A DNA stretch of 64,000 bases from Paraburkholderia antibiotica (GCF_012927125.1 NZ_JABBFZ010000025.1:1-64000), one strand, 5' to 3'; positions 34,101 to 43,255 are shown, numbered from the stretch's first letter. A program made the numbers and translations. The notes: generated by a model not told the origin, from the sequence alone.

Positions 34101-35073
34101 TGGGGATTTGAGGGGTTTCGTCTTCGATGGAGTTCGGCATCGGCATATAGCTGTCGACGCTGACCATGTGATGTTCCGCGCGCGCAAGCTGCGCGGTAGG
34201 GCTGGCACGACGGGCGGACAGGCCGCGCGGAGCCAGCAGCGAGAGGATCTCGTGCGTTGGGTTCGCTTCGAAAATCTGGCCGGCGCCGAAGGTGTCGAGA
34301 CTGTCGAGCAACGTATCGACGTTCTTGCCCTGAGTCAACAGATCGACTACCGATGCTTCGGGTTGCGAACGATTGGTGAGGTCGGCGAAGGTGTCGTGCG
34401 GCACGCGGACCACTGGGCCGGTGCCGTCCGCGGTGGCGGTTTTCAGTTCGTGCGCGTTACCGTTCTGCTGGCTCAGTAAGGCCCGGCGGTATTCGAGCGT
34501 GAGCGCGGCGAGCGGGTCCGTTTCGTCGGATTCGGCGGCGAAAAACATCGCCATGCCGTCGTGCCCGTCGTCTTCGGGTGGTGTCGGTTCGAGCCCGATC
34601 TGTAACAACGGGTCTTCATCGCAGCCGCCGGCCAGCGCGATCAGATCGCTGAAGTCGCCCGCTGCGGCGAGCGTGGGCTCGATCTTGCCGGGCGGCGGTG
34701 CCGCGTCCAGGTGGTGGGTGACTTCGGCGTGTCCGGAAGAGAGCGATGTTTCGCGCGGCGGTTCCAGTGGCTCGGAAGACAAATCGGACCTCCGTTCAGG
34801 TTCGGCGTGCGGATCTGGGTTGCGGTTGCATGAGCCATGGGCGGCAACGTCGCTATTGTCGGCGCTGTTGCCGGTTGTGCACGACACGAACGCGGTCCTG
34901 GTGCACTCAGCCTCATGGAAGTTCGTTTCACCCATGTCCGACGGATGATTTTCTTGCGCCGCGCACGCGCCGTGCCGCGCTTGCTGCACAACCGGCTCGG
35001 TCGTTCTCGCGAACATCGTGAGTGCGCCGACTTCAAACGGTGAGTTATCCCAACGGACCTGGTAACCGATCAT
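34084..35073 (-). CDS. tagK: T6SS-associated TagK-like protein
   Basis: A 329-residue protein whose C-terminal third matches what I know of TagK, an accessory protein of Burkholderia-type T6SS clusters: DPLAALTLEYRRALLSQQ, then SVVDLLTQGKNVDTLLDSLD, EILSLLAPRG and the end LARAEHHMVSVDSYMPMP. The N-terminal two thirds are low-complexity and acidic (EPPRETSLSSGHAEV) with no clear domain. It is the first gene of the reverse T6SS arm and overlaps tagJ by 17 bases. The start at 35073 is uncertain; an ATG at 35016 is also possible. Molecular role unknown. Confidence 0.7.
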   Translation of the reverse strand: MIGYQVRWDNSPFEVGALTMFARTTEPVVQQARHGACAAQENHPSDMGETNFHEAECTRTAFVSCTTGNSADNSDVAAHGSCNRNPDPHAEPERRSDLSSEPLEPPRETSLSSGHAEVTHHLDAAPPPGKIEPTLAAAGDFSDLIALAGGCDEDPLLQIGLEPTPPEDDGHDGMAMFFAAESDETDPLAALTLEYRRALLSQQNGNAHELKTATADGTGPVVRVPHDTFADLTNRSQPEASVVDLLTQGKNVDTLLDSLDTFGAGQIFEANPTHEILSLLAPRGLSARRASPTAQLARAEHHMVSVDSYMPMPNSIEDETPQIPNDPKR

Positions 35074-35194
35074 CGCGTTGCCGGTCAGTGACTGAGGGAA
35101 AAAGCGATTGGGCTAGCGTGCATGCGAAACCTCTCCTGCTGCGGGAAAACGAAACTCGCCGGCAACGGCGGCCGGCAAAGCGTGAGCTGATATG

Positions 35195-35256
35195 TGCAAG
35201 TACAAGGCACAAATGCAGAGTGCAAATACAAGGCGTAAGTGCAATGTGCAGATGCG
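35195..35256 (+). repeat. 26-bp imperfect tandem repeat between tagK and clpV
   Basis: Two adjacent 26-base units begin TGCAAGTACAAGGC (35195) and TGCAAATACAAGGC (35221), with a third partial unit (TGCAGATGCG) at 35247. They lie 38 bases before the shared palindrome, in the 304-base divergent promoter region. They may be extra binding sites for a regulator. Confidence 0.6.
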
Positions 35257-35293
35257 CGTTGAGAAAGATGGTACTTCGCACGCCGTAGACCGA

Positions 35294-35314
35294 ATATGGG
35301 CGATCGCCCAAATA
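35294..35314. promoter_or_regulatory. Palindromic operator candidate between tagK and clpV
   Basis: A perfect GGGCGATCGCCC core (35298-35309) within ATATGGG...CCCAAATA. Twenty of 21 bases match the reverse complement of the site upstream of tssB. It lies 64 bases before clpV and 220 bases before tagK, so it could serve both divergent units. The rest of the 304-base gap holds only the 26-bp repeats; no gene is seen in it. Confidence 0.65.
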
Positions 35315-35377
35315 CAGATGCCGATCGAAAGGCTATGCTTTGTCACATCCTTCGACTCCTTCGCTCGCAACGTTTCC

Positions 35378-38071
35378 ATGTCTATTTCCCGCCACGCGCT
35401 GTTCGGCAAGCTCGGCGTGACGCTCTTCCGGAGCATCGAATCCGCTACCGCGTTTTCCAAGCTGCGCGGCAATCCGTATATCGAACTCGTGCACTGGCTG
35501 CATCAGTTGCTGGCGCAGACCGATAGCGATCTGCACCGGATCGTCAGGCACTGCGAAATCAGCCGCGAACTGCTCGAACGTGATCTGCAGGCGGCGCTCG
35601 CTGCGTTGCCGTCCGGTGCGAGTGCGTTGAGCGACTTCTCGCATCATGTCGAGACGGCGATCGAGCGCGCGTGGGTGGTGGCGACGCTCGCGTTTGGCGA
35701 GCGTCGGATTCGCGGCGCGTGGCTCGTGGCCGCGCTCGTCGAGACGCCGGAGTTGCGGCGCGTATTGCTGGCCATTTCGCCGCAATTCGGCAAGATCGCG
35801 GTGGACGGACTACAGCAGGCATTGCCGGCATGGATCGCCGGTTCACCCGAAGCGGATGAAGCGCCCTACGATCAGAGCGACTTTTCGTCGGCACTCCCGG
35901 GAGAAGCATCCGGTGCGATGGCGGCGCCGGCGAAGGGCGCGGCGCTCGCGCAGTTCTGCACGGATCTCACCGCCCGCGCGCGCACCGGCGAAATCGATCC
36001 GGTGGTGGGCCGCGAACTCGAGATTCGTACGATGATCGACGTGCTGCTGCGCCGTCGCCAGAACAATCCATTGCTGACCGGTGACGCCGGCGTGGGTAAG
36101 ACCGCGGTCGTCGAAGGGCTTGCACGCGCGATCGCCGCAGGCGAGGTGCCACCGAAGCTCGCCGACGTGCGGCTGCTGAGTCTCGACGTCGGTGCGCTGC
36201 TCGCGGGCGCGAGCATGAAGGGCGAGTTCGAGGCGCGGCTGAAATCCGTGCTCGAGGAGGCGACGAAGTCACCGGTGCCGGTCGTGCTGTTCGTCGACGA
36301 AATCCATACGCTAATCGGCGCAGGCGGCCAGGCTGGCACCGGCGACGCGGCGAACCTGCTGAAGCCGGCACTCGCACGCGGCACGTTGCGTACGATCGGT
36401 GCGACCACGTGGGCCGAATACAAGCGGCACATCGAGAAGGACCCGGCGCTCACGCGCCGTTTCCAGGTGTTACAGATTGCCGAGCCGGAGGAGTCGGCCG
36501 CGATCGACATGGTGCGCGGGCTTGCACACACGCTTGCGAGCCATCACGGTGTCGTGGTGCTCGACGAGGCTATTCGCGCGGCTGTCACGCTGTCGCATCG
36601 CTATATTCCGTCGCGTCAGCTGCCCGATAAGGCAATCAGTCTGCTCGATACCGCGTGTGCGCGTGTCGCACTATCCCAGCACACGCCGCCGCGCGAACTG
36701 CAGCGGATTCGCGAACGCTTGCAGGCCGCGCGCGTCGAGGCCGAGTTGCTCGATAATGAGGCACGCATTGGCCTGGGTAACGAGGCGACGCTGGCCGAGG
36801 TCAACGCGAGCATTGCGATGCTGGAAATGGAGGAGCGCGCGGTCGAAGCCGCATGGCAGGCGCAGGCTGAAGCGGCGCAGGCGCTATGGAGCGCACGCGG
36901 CGCATTGAGCGCACCTACTGAGTCCACCGGAGCCGAAGTCGAAGCGCCAGGTCGCGCCACTACGTCGATCGCTACCTTGCGCGCGTTGGAAGAGACGTTG
37001 TCGAACCTGCAGGCGGATACACCATTGGTGTTTCCGGAAGTCGATGAAGCGATCGTTGCGGAAATCGTCTCGGACTGGACCGGCATTCCGACCGGGCGCA
37101 TGGTCACCGACGAAGTGAGCGCCGTCCAGCTGCTGCCCGCCACGCTGGCCGCGCGCGTGATCGGCCAGCACGGCGCGTTGCAGCAGATCGGCGAGCGCGT
37201 GCAGACCGCGCGTGCGGGTCTGGCCGATCCGCGCAAGCCGCTTGGCGTGTTTTTGCTCGCGGGGCCGTCCGGCGTCGGTAAAACCGAAACCGCGCTCGCC
37301 TTGGCCGAGGCGCTTTACGGCGGCGAGCAGAACCTGATCACGATCAACATGAGCGAGTATCAGGAGGCGCATACGGTGTCGGGGCTCAAGGGCGCGCCGC
37401 CCGGTTACGTCGGTTATGGCGAGGGTGGCGTACTGACCGAGGCTGTGCGCCGACGCCCCTATTCGGTGGTGTTGCTCGATGAGATCGAAAAGGCGCATGG
37501 CGACGTGCACGAAATGTTTTACCAGGTGCTCGACAAGGGCTACATGGAAGACGGCGATGGACGCTATATCGACTTCCGCAACACGACCATCCTGATGACG
37601 AGCAACGTCGGTTCGGATCTGACCGCGAGCCTGTGCGCGGACGAAATGCTCGCGCCGGATCTCGACGCTTTGCGCTCGGCGCTGACGCCGGATCTGCTGA
37701 AAGCGTTTCCGGCGGCGTTTCTCGGCCGGGTGACGGTGGTGCCGTATCGTCCGCTGGGCCAGGATTCGCTCGCGCACATCGTGCGGCTGCACCTGGATCG
37801 TGTGGTTCGGCGTATGGCGGACAACAACAGCATCGAGCTGAGCTATGCGTCGGAGGTGGTCGACTACATCGTCGGACGTTGTCTCGTGCAGGAGACGGGT
37901 GCGCGCTTGCTAATCGGTTTTATCGAGCAGCACATCCTGCCGCGTCTCGCGCGGCAATGGCTCGATGCGTTTGCATCAAAAAGCGCGCTGACCCATATCG
38001 CGATCGACGTGGTTGATCCGGCCGCAGCACCTGCCGAGGCACTCGTGTTCAAGTCGTCCTGCGCGACATAG
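35378..38071 (+). CDS. clpV: T6SS sheath-disassembling AAA+ ATPase ClpV (TssH)
   Basis: An 897-residue Clp/Hsp100 ATPase that unfolds contracted TssB/C sheath for reuse. N-terminal domain: residues 1-160 (MSISRHALFGKLGV, NPYIELVHWLHQLL). First ATPase module: Walker A GDAGVGKT at 235-242 and Walker B VLFVDEIHTL near 303. A middle domain follows (about 420-540). Second module: Walker A GPSGVGKT at 629-636, then VVLLDEIEKAH. The motif GAPPGYVGYGEGG is present. I chose the ATG at 35378 as the family N-terminus; the frame continues upstream to 35192, through the palindrome, which argues against an earlier start. It is alone on its strand and divergent from tagK. Confidence 0.95.
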   Translation: MSISRHALFGKLGVTLFRSIESATAFSKLRGNPYIELVHWLHQLLAQTDSDLHRIVRHCEISRELLERDLQAALAALPSGASALSDFSHHVETAIERAWVVATLAFGERRIRGAWLVAALVETPELRRVLLAISPQFGKIAVDGLQQALPAWIAGSPEADEAPYDQSDFSSALPGEASGAMAAPAKGAALAQFCTDLTARARTGEIDPVVGRELEIRTMIDVLLRRRQNNPLLTGDAGVGKTAVVEGLARAIAAGEVPPKLADVRLLSLDVGALLAGASMKGEFEARLKSVLEEATKSPVPVVLFVDEIHTLIGAGGQAGTGDAANLLKPALARGTLRTIGATTWAEYKRHIEKDPALTRRFQVLQIAEPEESAAIDMVRGLAHTLASHHGVVVLDEAIRAAVTLSHRYIPSRQLPDKAISLLDTACARVALSQHTPPRELQRIRERLQAARVEAELLDNEARIGLGNEATLAEVNASIAMLEMEERAVEAAWQAQAEAAQALWSARGALSAPTESTGAEVEAPGRATTSIATLRALEETLSNLQADTPLVFPEVDEAIVAEIVSDWTGIPTGRMVTDEVSAVQLLPATLAARVIGQHGALQQIGERVQTARAGLADPRKPLGVFLLAGPSGVGKTETALALAEALYGGEQNLITINMSEYQEAHTVSGLKGAPPGYVGYGEGGVLTEAVRRRPYSVVLLDEIEKAHGDVHEMFYQVLDKGYMEDGDGRYIDFRNTTILMTSNVGSDLTASLCADEMLAPDLDALRSALTPDLLKAFPAAFLGRVTVVPYRPLGQDSLAHIVRLHLDRVVRRMADNNSIELSYASEVVDYIVGRCLVQETGARLLIGFIEQHILPRLARQWLDAFASKSALTHIAIDVVDPAAAPAEALVFKSSCAT

Positions 38072-38373
38072 CCGGGAGACGGTGTCTGAGGGTGCCTGAG
38101 GCGTCCGGAGCGACTTATTTTGAGGTTGGGACTCTTTTCGGACTACGCCGATAGCGAGCGGCCGTCGCGGACATTACCATGCTGCCTCCCTTCGCATAGA
38201 GGGGAAGATAGCCGCTGCGTCGCTCGTCCAGATGAAACATCGGGCCAAAACAGCGAGCTTGTGCAATTGCATTGATCTCTCGCAAGCATTGCTAAATCGG
38301 TGTGTTGACTTCACACAGGTTTTAGCGCTGCGAACTTTGTTCGCGGGATTGTCCTGAACCTCAAGTCGAACCG
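38072..38373. other. Intergenic region after clpV
   Basis: No gene or clear repeat seen in these 302 bases. The composition becomes more AT-rich than the T6SS genes, marking the end of the cluster. Confidence 0.4.
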
Positions 38374-38610
38374 ATGTCGGTCGTGAACTACACGTTTGCT
38401 CTTCGTTTTTTTGCCGTCATGTTGACGGTGCTATCCGCCGTACTCGCAACGCTCGTGATACGGCGCGATCCGATGCCCGTGTGCGACATGGCCAGCATCG
38501 GCGCGTTGCCGCGTATGCGCTGGCCGGGCATCTGGATGCGGACCGGCGTCGTGTGTCTGTGTGCGTCGCTTGTTCTGATCCTGATGATCGGCGATCTTTT
38601 TATCGATTAA
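38374..38610 (+). CDS. Small two-helix membrane protein, unknown
   Basis: A 78-residue ORF with two strong hydrophobic segments (FALRFFAVMLTVLSAVLATL at about 8-27 and VVCLCASLVLILMIGDL at about 59-75) separated by a short loop. The predicted topology is clean, which supports a real gene, but there is no convincing ribosome site and I recognise no family. It lies between clpV and the kinase in a region of lower GC. Confidence 0.4.
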   Translation: MSVVNYTFALRFFAVMLTVLSAVLATLVIRRDPMPVCDMASIGALPRMRWPGIWMRTGVVCLCASLVLILMIGDLFID

Positions 38611-38668
38611 TTTTCAACGCTGAGCCGGCTCGATGAGCCACGTATAAAGGCTCAGCGACTCCTCGCAT

Positions 38669-38746
38669 ATGGAACTCTCCCAAACCTGGGCACTGTTACT
38701 CTCAGTGTTCGTCTTTTATTGCGCGGTTCTCGTCTGGCGTCGATGA
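38669..38746 (+). CDS. Very small single-helix ORF (25 residues)
   Basis: The ATG at 38669 opens a frame reading MELSQTWALLLSVFVFYC, then AVLVWRR and stop: one membrane helix ending in a positively charged Trp-Arg-Arg tail, a layout common in bacterial small membrane proteins. It is 58 bases after the previous small ORF, on the same strand. No strong Shine-Dalgarno is visible, so this is a candidate only. Confidence 0.3.
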   Translation: MELSQTWALLLSVFVFYCAVLVWRR

Positions 38747-38906
38747 GACGGCGAAGCCGGTATCACCGGCTTGAGCCGCTGTGTCTGTCGAGCTGGCGCT
38801 GCTTTCCTCGCGCCCAATCACGCTGTTCCCACTAAATCTCGTCAAATAACGCTGACTTGCGTCGATTGCTCCGCAAGGACCAATCATGAGGTCCAACGCC
38901 GCGGCG

Positions 38907-41900
38907 TTAGTCCTGAGTCAGCTCATCCTCATGCATGTCGCGCAGATGGGTGGCAATGTCCAGGTCACCGACACTGGCTAGCCCCGTTCGCTTGATGCGG
39001 ATTTCGAGCGCGGTGCAATGTTCGACGAGTGCATGTCGCCGGAATACACCGAGCGCGCCGACCAGCGAATGCAGTTCTGCGAGCACGCGCGTCGTATCGT
39101 TATTGCGTTGAGCGGTAGCAATGGCGGCGAGCGACGCATCGAACGAATCCAGGAAGGTTTGTCGCAGCGCGGGCGATAGCGGCCGGCCGCCGAGTAGTTC
39201 TTCCGAGCCGTCCGCGCTGACTGGGCGCCCCGCTGCGTTATCGACGGGCGAGGGCAGCGGCGTCCCCGCAATAGCGAGGCCGGTGACTTCGGCGACGGTC
39301 GTCCGCAAACGCGCAAGCGACAACGGCTTCGTGATCATCCGTGCGACTCCCGCTGCTTCGCAGCGTTCACGCTCTTCCGGCGTGACCGATGCGGTCGCCG
39401 CGATCACCGGCATGCGCGGCCAGCGCTGGCGAACCTTACGCGCGAGCGCGTAGCCGTCTATCACCGGCATCGACAGATCGGTTACGAGTACGTCGAAGGT
39501 TTCGCGCGATAGCCATGCGAGCGCGCGCGCGCCATCTTCGACGACCGTCGCGTCGCAGCCGAGCATCGCGAACTGCTCTTCAAACAGGCGGCGGTTGGTC
39601 GTGTTGTCCTCGGCGACGAGCACCCTGAGCCGGCGCGGCAGCAGGCGCGGCGGCTCGATCGTCAGCGCGAGTGGCAGGTTGCGAAGTGTGTGCTGCAACG
39701 CCTGCGCGAGCGCCGCGAGACTGTAGTCCGACACCCGCACGAGCCGGCCCGTTGCGACCGGATGCAGCGGACCGTCAGCACTGCAATCGATCACCCACGA
39801 TGCACCTTCGATCAGCCGGTTCTCGTCGTCCGCATGCCATGTCTCGCGGCCGCCGAGCAGGATGAGCGTACGGCTGCGCTCGAGCGTTGCGGTATCGACC
39901 TGCACCGGGTGCTGATACGCGTTGACCGTGAGTCCCCACGCGTGCAGCGCGCTCGCTGCATACGCATGCGAAGCTTCGCTGGCCGCCACCAGCGTGACCA
40001 TTTCAGCGGCGAATTGCGGCATCTCGGGAGCGGCCTGCGGCTCGCCGAGCGGTACGCGCACGGTGAAGCAGCTACCACTGCCGGGCTCGCTGCGCATCGT
40101 GATCTGGCCGCCCATTGCCTGCGTGAGCCGCGCGCACAGCGCGAGGCCCAGACCCGTGCCACCGAAGCGGCGATTGATCGATCTGTCCGCCTGGCTGAAC
40201 GGCTGGAAGATCGCGGCCTGCTGCCGCGCGCTCATGCCGATGCCGGTGTCCTCGACCTCGATCTGCAGGTTGAGCCCCTCGGGAATCGACATATCGGGCA
40301 CCGAGACGCGCAGCTTCACCTCGCCGCGCTCGGTGAACTTGATCGCATTCGACAGCAGGTTGTTGATCACCTGACCGAGCCGCGTCGGGTCGCCGCGCAT
40401 CGGCTGCGACACGGCGACGCCGAGGTTCGCGACGAGCTGCAGGTCCTTCGCCTGGGCGCTCGGCGCGAACATGGTCAGCGAGCGCGTGACGACTTCGAGC
40501 GCGTCGAACTCGATGTCTTCGAGCGTCATCTCGCCGGCTTCGATCTTCGAGAAGTCGAGTACGTCGCTGATGATGCCGAGCAGCCCCTCCGACGACGCGC
40601 GGATCGTCGCGAGCCGGTCGTGTTGCAGCGGGTCCAGCGACGATTGCGCGAGCAGTTCGAGATTACCGAGCACCGCGTTCAACGGCGTGCGGATCTCATG
40701 GCTCATCGCGGCCAGAAACGCGGACTTCGCGGCGTTGGCCAGGTCGGCGGCTTCGCGTGCTTCGCGCAGATTCTGTTCGAGGCGCTTGTGCGCGGTCACG
40801 TCGGTGAACGAGACCACCAGCACGTCCTCGCCCTGATAGCGTGACGGTGTGGCGCTGACGGCGAGGTCGATCGAATCGCTGTCGCGGGTGGGCAGCGACA
40901 TCTCTTCCTGAAGCACCTCGTCGTGGTGCTCGCCGTTTTGCGCGCGCGAACGATAGCGCGCGGCCAGCTCCGCCGACAGCGTCGGCGCCGGCACGACGAC
41001 GCGCCGCGCGGTGTTGACCATGGTCGGGCTGCGCAATAGCGGCATGCCGTCCTTCAGCGCGATCAGCCCGAGCCCGACCGGCGCGGTTTCGATCAGCGTG
41101 CGGCTCAGCTGTTCGCTTTCGAACAGGCGTTGCGAGCGATCGAGCGCGGGACGAAACACGCGCTTTCTGAACGACATCAGGAAGGTCCACGCGGCGATCA
41201 GCATCAGCAGCGTCATTGCCGCGCCGAGTCCGAGTCGCAGCCCGATGCCGGCGATGATTTCGTGCCACGTGCAGGTATGCACGAGCGTCCAGCCGGTGTC
41301 GCCGAGCGGGCTGACGATCGTCAGGACGCCGTGATGCCACGATTCGCCGAGCGTCGTCTTCATGGCCAGCGCGCGCTGCGAGTCGATGAGCGCCGCATCG
41401 CGCGCGAGCGGGATCGTGCTGTCGACGATGGTGCCGTTGCCGGCGACGATCATATAGATGCCACCGAAGCGCGCGTCGGCCGCAAGCGGCGCAGTGAGGA
41501 AGTCGGGTTCGTATTCGGTGACGACCATCGCGAATGGCACGTCGTTGTGCAGCAGCGGCGCGACGAGACGGATTGTCGGCTTGCCGGTCAGTGGGCTGAT
41601 GGCGGGCGGAACCCAGAACAGTTGCCGATGCGTCTGGCTGTCCGGCCCCGGATGGTTGGCGGCGAGGTTGCCGAGACCGTCGGCGAGCGCGGCCATCAGC
41701 CGTTCGCGATCGGCCGCCGTGGCGGTGGCCGGCCACGGCGCGTCGGACAGCGGTGAAGGCATGATGCCGGCAATGTTGTAATCGATGCCGTAGAAGTAAC
41801 CGGGCAGTTGTCGCCCGCGCGCGAGCGAATGCACGGTGTGAGAGTGGCTTAACTGCTTCGCAAGGGCCAGATAGCGGCGCAGCGTCTCGTCCGGCAGCGT

Positions 41901-42272
41901 GTTGGCGTTGATCGCGAACAGGCGCTGTTGCGTTTCGGTCGGTGTCGGCTGAAGCAGGACCTCGCCATCCTGCTTGCGGAACTCGTCGACGAGTGCCTGA
42001 TTGCCCTTCGCACCGGTCGACCAGGCCAGCTCCGAGCCCACGAGCCCGATACGGAACGATGCTTCGCCCGCGCGGATCTGCTCCATGACCCGGTCGTGAT
42101 AAACGACGAAGTCCTGGCGCTCGGTGGCCACGTGTGCGCGCACCGCCGAGAGCATCGCGAGCGTGAACGCGATCAGCATCATCAGGGTCGTCACTACGCC
42201 GCCGCCGAACACGAGCAGCCGCTTGTAGCGGCGCAATTGATTCAGGACGTTGTAAGAAGAGATGGACGACAT
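38907..42272 (-). CDS. Hybrid sensor histidine kinase with receiver and Hpt domains
   Basis: An 1121-residue inner-membrane phosphorelay kinase (BvgS/RcsC/EvgS-type layout). Two membrane helices (about 19-43 and 342-365) enclose a 300-residue periplasmic sensor. A PAS-like region (about 385-500) leads to HisKA with His525 in MSHEIRTPLNAVLG. The HATPase follows (NNLLSNAIKF, EVEDTGIGMS, GGTGLGLALCARL). After a degenerate receiver-like stretch, a receiver domain carries Asp932 in VLVTDLSMPV. A C-terminal Hpt domain has His1068 in AELHSLVGALGVF. No response regulator is adjacent, so the final output must be encoded elsewhere, possibly the LuxR-type regulators at 121-1875. The upstream region is AT-rich with an inverted repeat at 42428-42448. 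Confidence 0.9.
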   Translation of the reverse strand: MSSISSYNVLNQLRRYKRLLVFGGGVVTTLMMLIAFTLAMLSAVRAHVATERQDFVVYHDRVMEQIRAGEASFRIGLVGSELAWSTGAKGNQALVDEFRKQDGEVLLQPTPTETQQRLFAINANTLPDETLRRYLALAKQLSHSHTVHSLARGRQLPGYFYGIDYNIAGIMPSPLSDAPWPATATAADRERLMAALADGLGNLAANHPGPDSQTHRQLFWVPPAISPLTGKPTIRLVAPLLHNDVPFAMVVTEYEPDFLTAPLAADARFGGIYMIVAGNGTIVDSTIPLARDAALIDSQRALAMKTTLGESWHHGVLTIVSPLGDTGWTLVHTCTWHEIIAGIGLRLGLGAAMTLLMLIAAWTFLMSFRKRVFRPALDRSQRLFESEQLSRTLIETAPVGLGLIALKDGMPLLRSPTMVNTARRVVVPAPTLSAELAARYRSRAQNGEHHDEVLQEEMSLPTRDSDSIDLAVSATPSRYQGEDVLVVSFTDVTAHKRLEQNLREAREAADLANAAKSAFLAAMSHEIRTPLNAVLGNLELLAQSSLDPLQHDRLATIRASSEGLLGIISDVLDFSKIEAGEMTLEDIEFDALEVVTRSLTMFAPSAQAKDLQLVANLGVAVSQPMRGDPTRLGQVINNLLSNAIKFTERGEVKLRVSVPDMSIPEGLNLQIEVEDTGIGMSARQQAAIFQPFSQADRSINRRFGGTGLGLALCARLTQAMGGQITMRSEPGSGSCFTVRVPLGEPQAAPEMPQFAAEMVTLVAASEASHAYAASALHAWGLTVNAYQHPVQVDTATLERSRTLILLGGRETWHADDENRLIEGASWVIDCSADGPLHPVATGRLVRVSDYSLAALAQALQHTLRNLPLALTIEPPRLLPRRLRVLVAEDNTTNRRLFEEQFAMLGCDATVVEDGARALAWLSRETFDVLVTDLSMPVIDGYALARKVRQRWPRMPVIAATASVTPEERERCEAAGVARMITKPLSLARLRTTVAEVTGLAIAGTPLPSPVDNAAGRPVSADGSEELLGGRPLSPALRQTFLDSFDASLAAIATAQRNNDTTRVLAELHSLVGALGVFRRHALVEHCTALEIRIKRTGLASVGDLDIATHLRDMHEDELTQD

Positions 42273-43033
42273 GACGATACCGGTACGGTCTACAGACGGG
42301 CGCGTGTGCGTGTAAATGAAGCGTTAAAAAGCAAGCTGTAGCGCGCCGACTTTTTCGATTTCCCGGTAAGGCGAGTTGACCAGATGATTTCACCCCATTA
42401 AATAGGACAAGTACGATTTGATAGTTTTTTGATTTGAGAAAAATCAAATTATGTGCGATACATGCGTGCAAATATGCCTTTTGTGGGTGTTTGTGGGCGC
42501 TCAAAAATCCGGTAATAAGTGGCCGTCAGTGCGTTTCGTTCAACCGCTGCATGCCTGCGTTCACGCGCTGCGAAGTGGACGTGGCGCGGCTCAATACCGT
42601 TGGTCCCGCGCGACACGATCCTCGAAGAATCCGCCGCGCGAAATCGCCGCGCAATTCGATGCGCATGACGGTGATGCTCGGTGGGTGAAAGGCTGCGCGC
42701 AGGGAATCGCGATGCGCAGGTCCGGCGGCAAGCGACGCGAGTCGGTCCAGATTACAAAAGCGGACTGAGCGTATCCGGCCGGCAGATGGGAGCCGCAAGA
42801 TCCGGCGAAGACCTGGGCCGGCACGTCGTCATTCGATGGCGGCATCGCAAGCACTTCCTTGCGATTTATCCTGTCGCTGCATAAGTGTCGATTGCCGGTG
42901 TTTTTTGTGCCATGAATCCGAATTCGCGATCGAACGGAATCCTCAAAAAGTGCTCGCGCTATTGGGGCCGGTTAAGCTATAAATCTGAAAAGATCGTATC
43001 GATCAGCGAGCGCGCGCGACGCGAGGAGGCGAG
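42273..43033. other. Gene-poor region upstream of the hybrid kinase
   Basis: No convincing gene in about 760 bases. Near the kinase it is AT-rich, with an inverted repeat TTTGATTT/AAATCAAA (42428-42448) suitable as a regulatory site. Several frames of 60-90 codons cross the middle part but overlap each other on both strands and show no family features. Confidence 0.4.
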
Positions 43034-43150
43034 ATGGAATACACGCTGAATTATTCGGTTTGTCGCTTGAAGCGATTTGCTGTGGTTTATGCGCGTCTTT
43101 TATATCGTCGCTACGAATTCTGGTGCGCAATCGACATGCGCTCATGGTAA
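43034..43150 (+). CDS. Small 38-residue ORF with a strong ribosome site
   Basis: GAGGAGGCGAG directly precedes the ATG at 43034. The frame reads MEYTLNYSVCRLKRFAVVYA and continues RLLYRRYEF..., ending in TAA at 43150. It is basic and Tyr/Arg-rich, with no membrane helix or known motif. The strong Shine-Dalgarno and the TATAAA-like sequence about 60 bases upstream are the only support; it may be a small peptide or leader upstream of the gene at 43256. Confidence 0.35.
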   Translation: MEYTLNYSVCRLKRFAVVYARLLYRRYEFWCAIDMRSW

Positions 43151-43255
43151 ATTTTCAGCGCTGCTATGCAGACGCATACACTATTCATAGCGGGCAACCA
43201 TAGATCGAAAACTGTTAAGCCTTTCAATTGCAACCGGAATGACTGGAGAACAAGA

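Noticed and set aside
35298-35309. GGGCGATCGCCC as a generic genome-wide palindrome (it contains GCGATCGC)
   Set aside because: Kept as an operator candidate because similarity to the tssB site extends over 21 bp, well past the core, and both copies lie in T6SS promoter regions.
35192-35377. Longer N-terminus for ClpV
   Set aside because: It would translate through the 26-bp repeats and the palindromic operator, and the family N-terminus begins at 35378.
42434-42854. Overlapping 60-105 codon ORFs upstream of the kinase
   Set aside because: They overlap on both strands, are Cys/Arg-rich without structure, and lack convincing ribosome sites.
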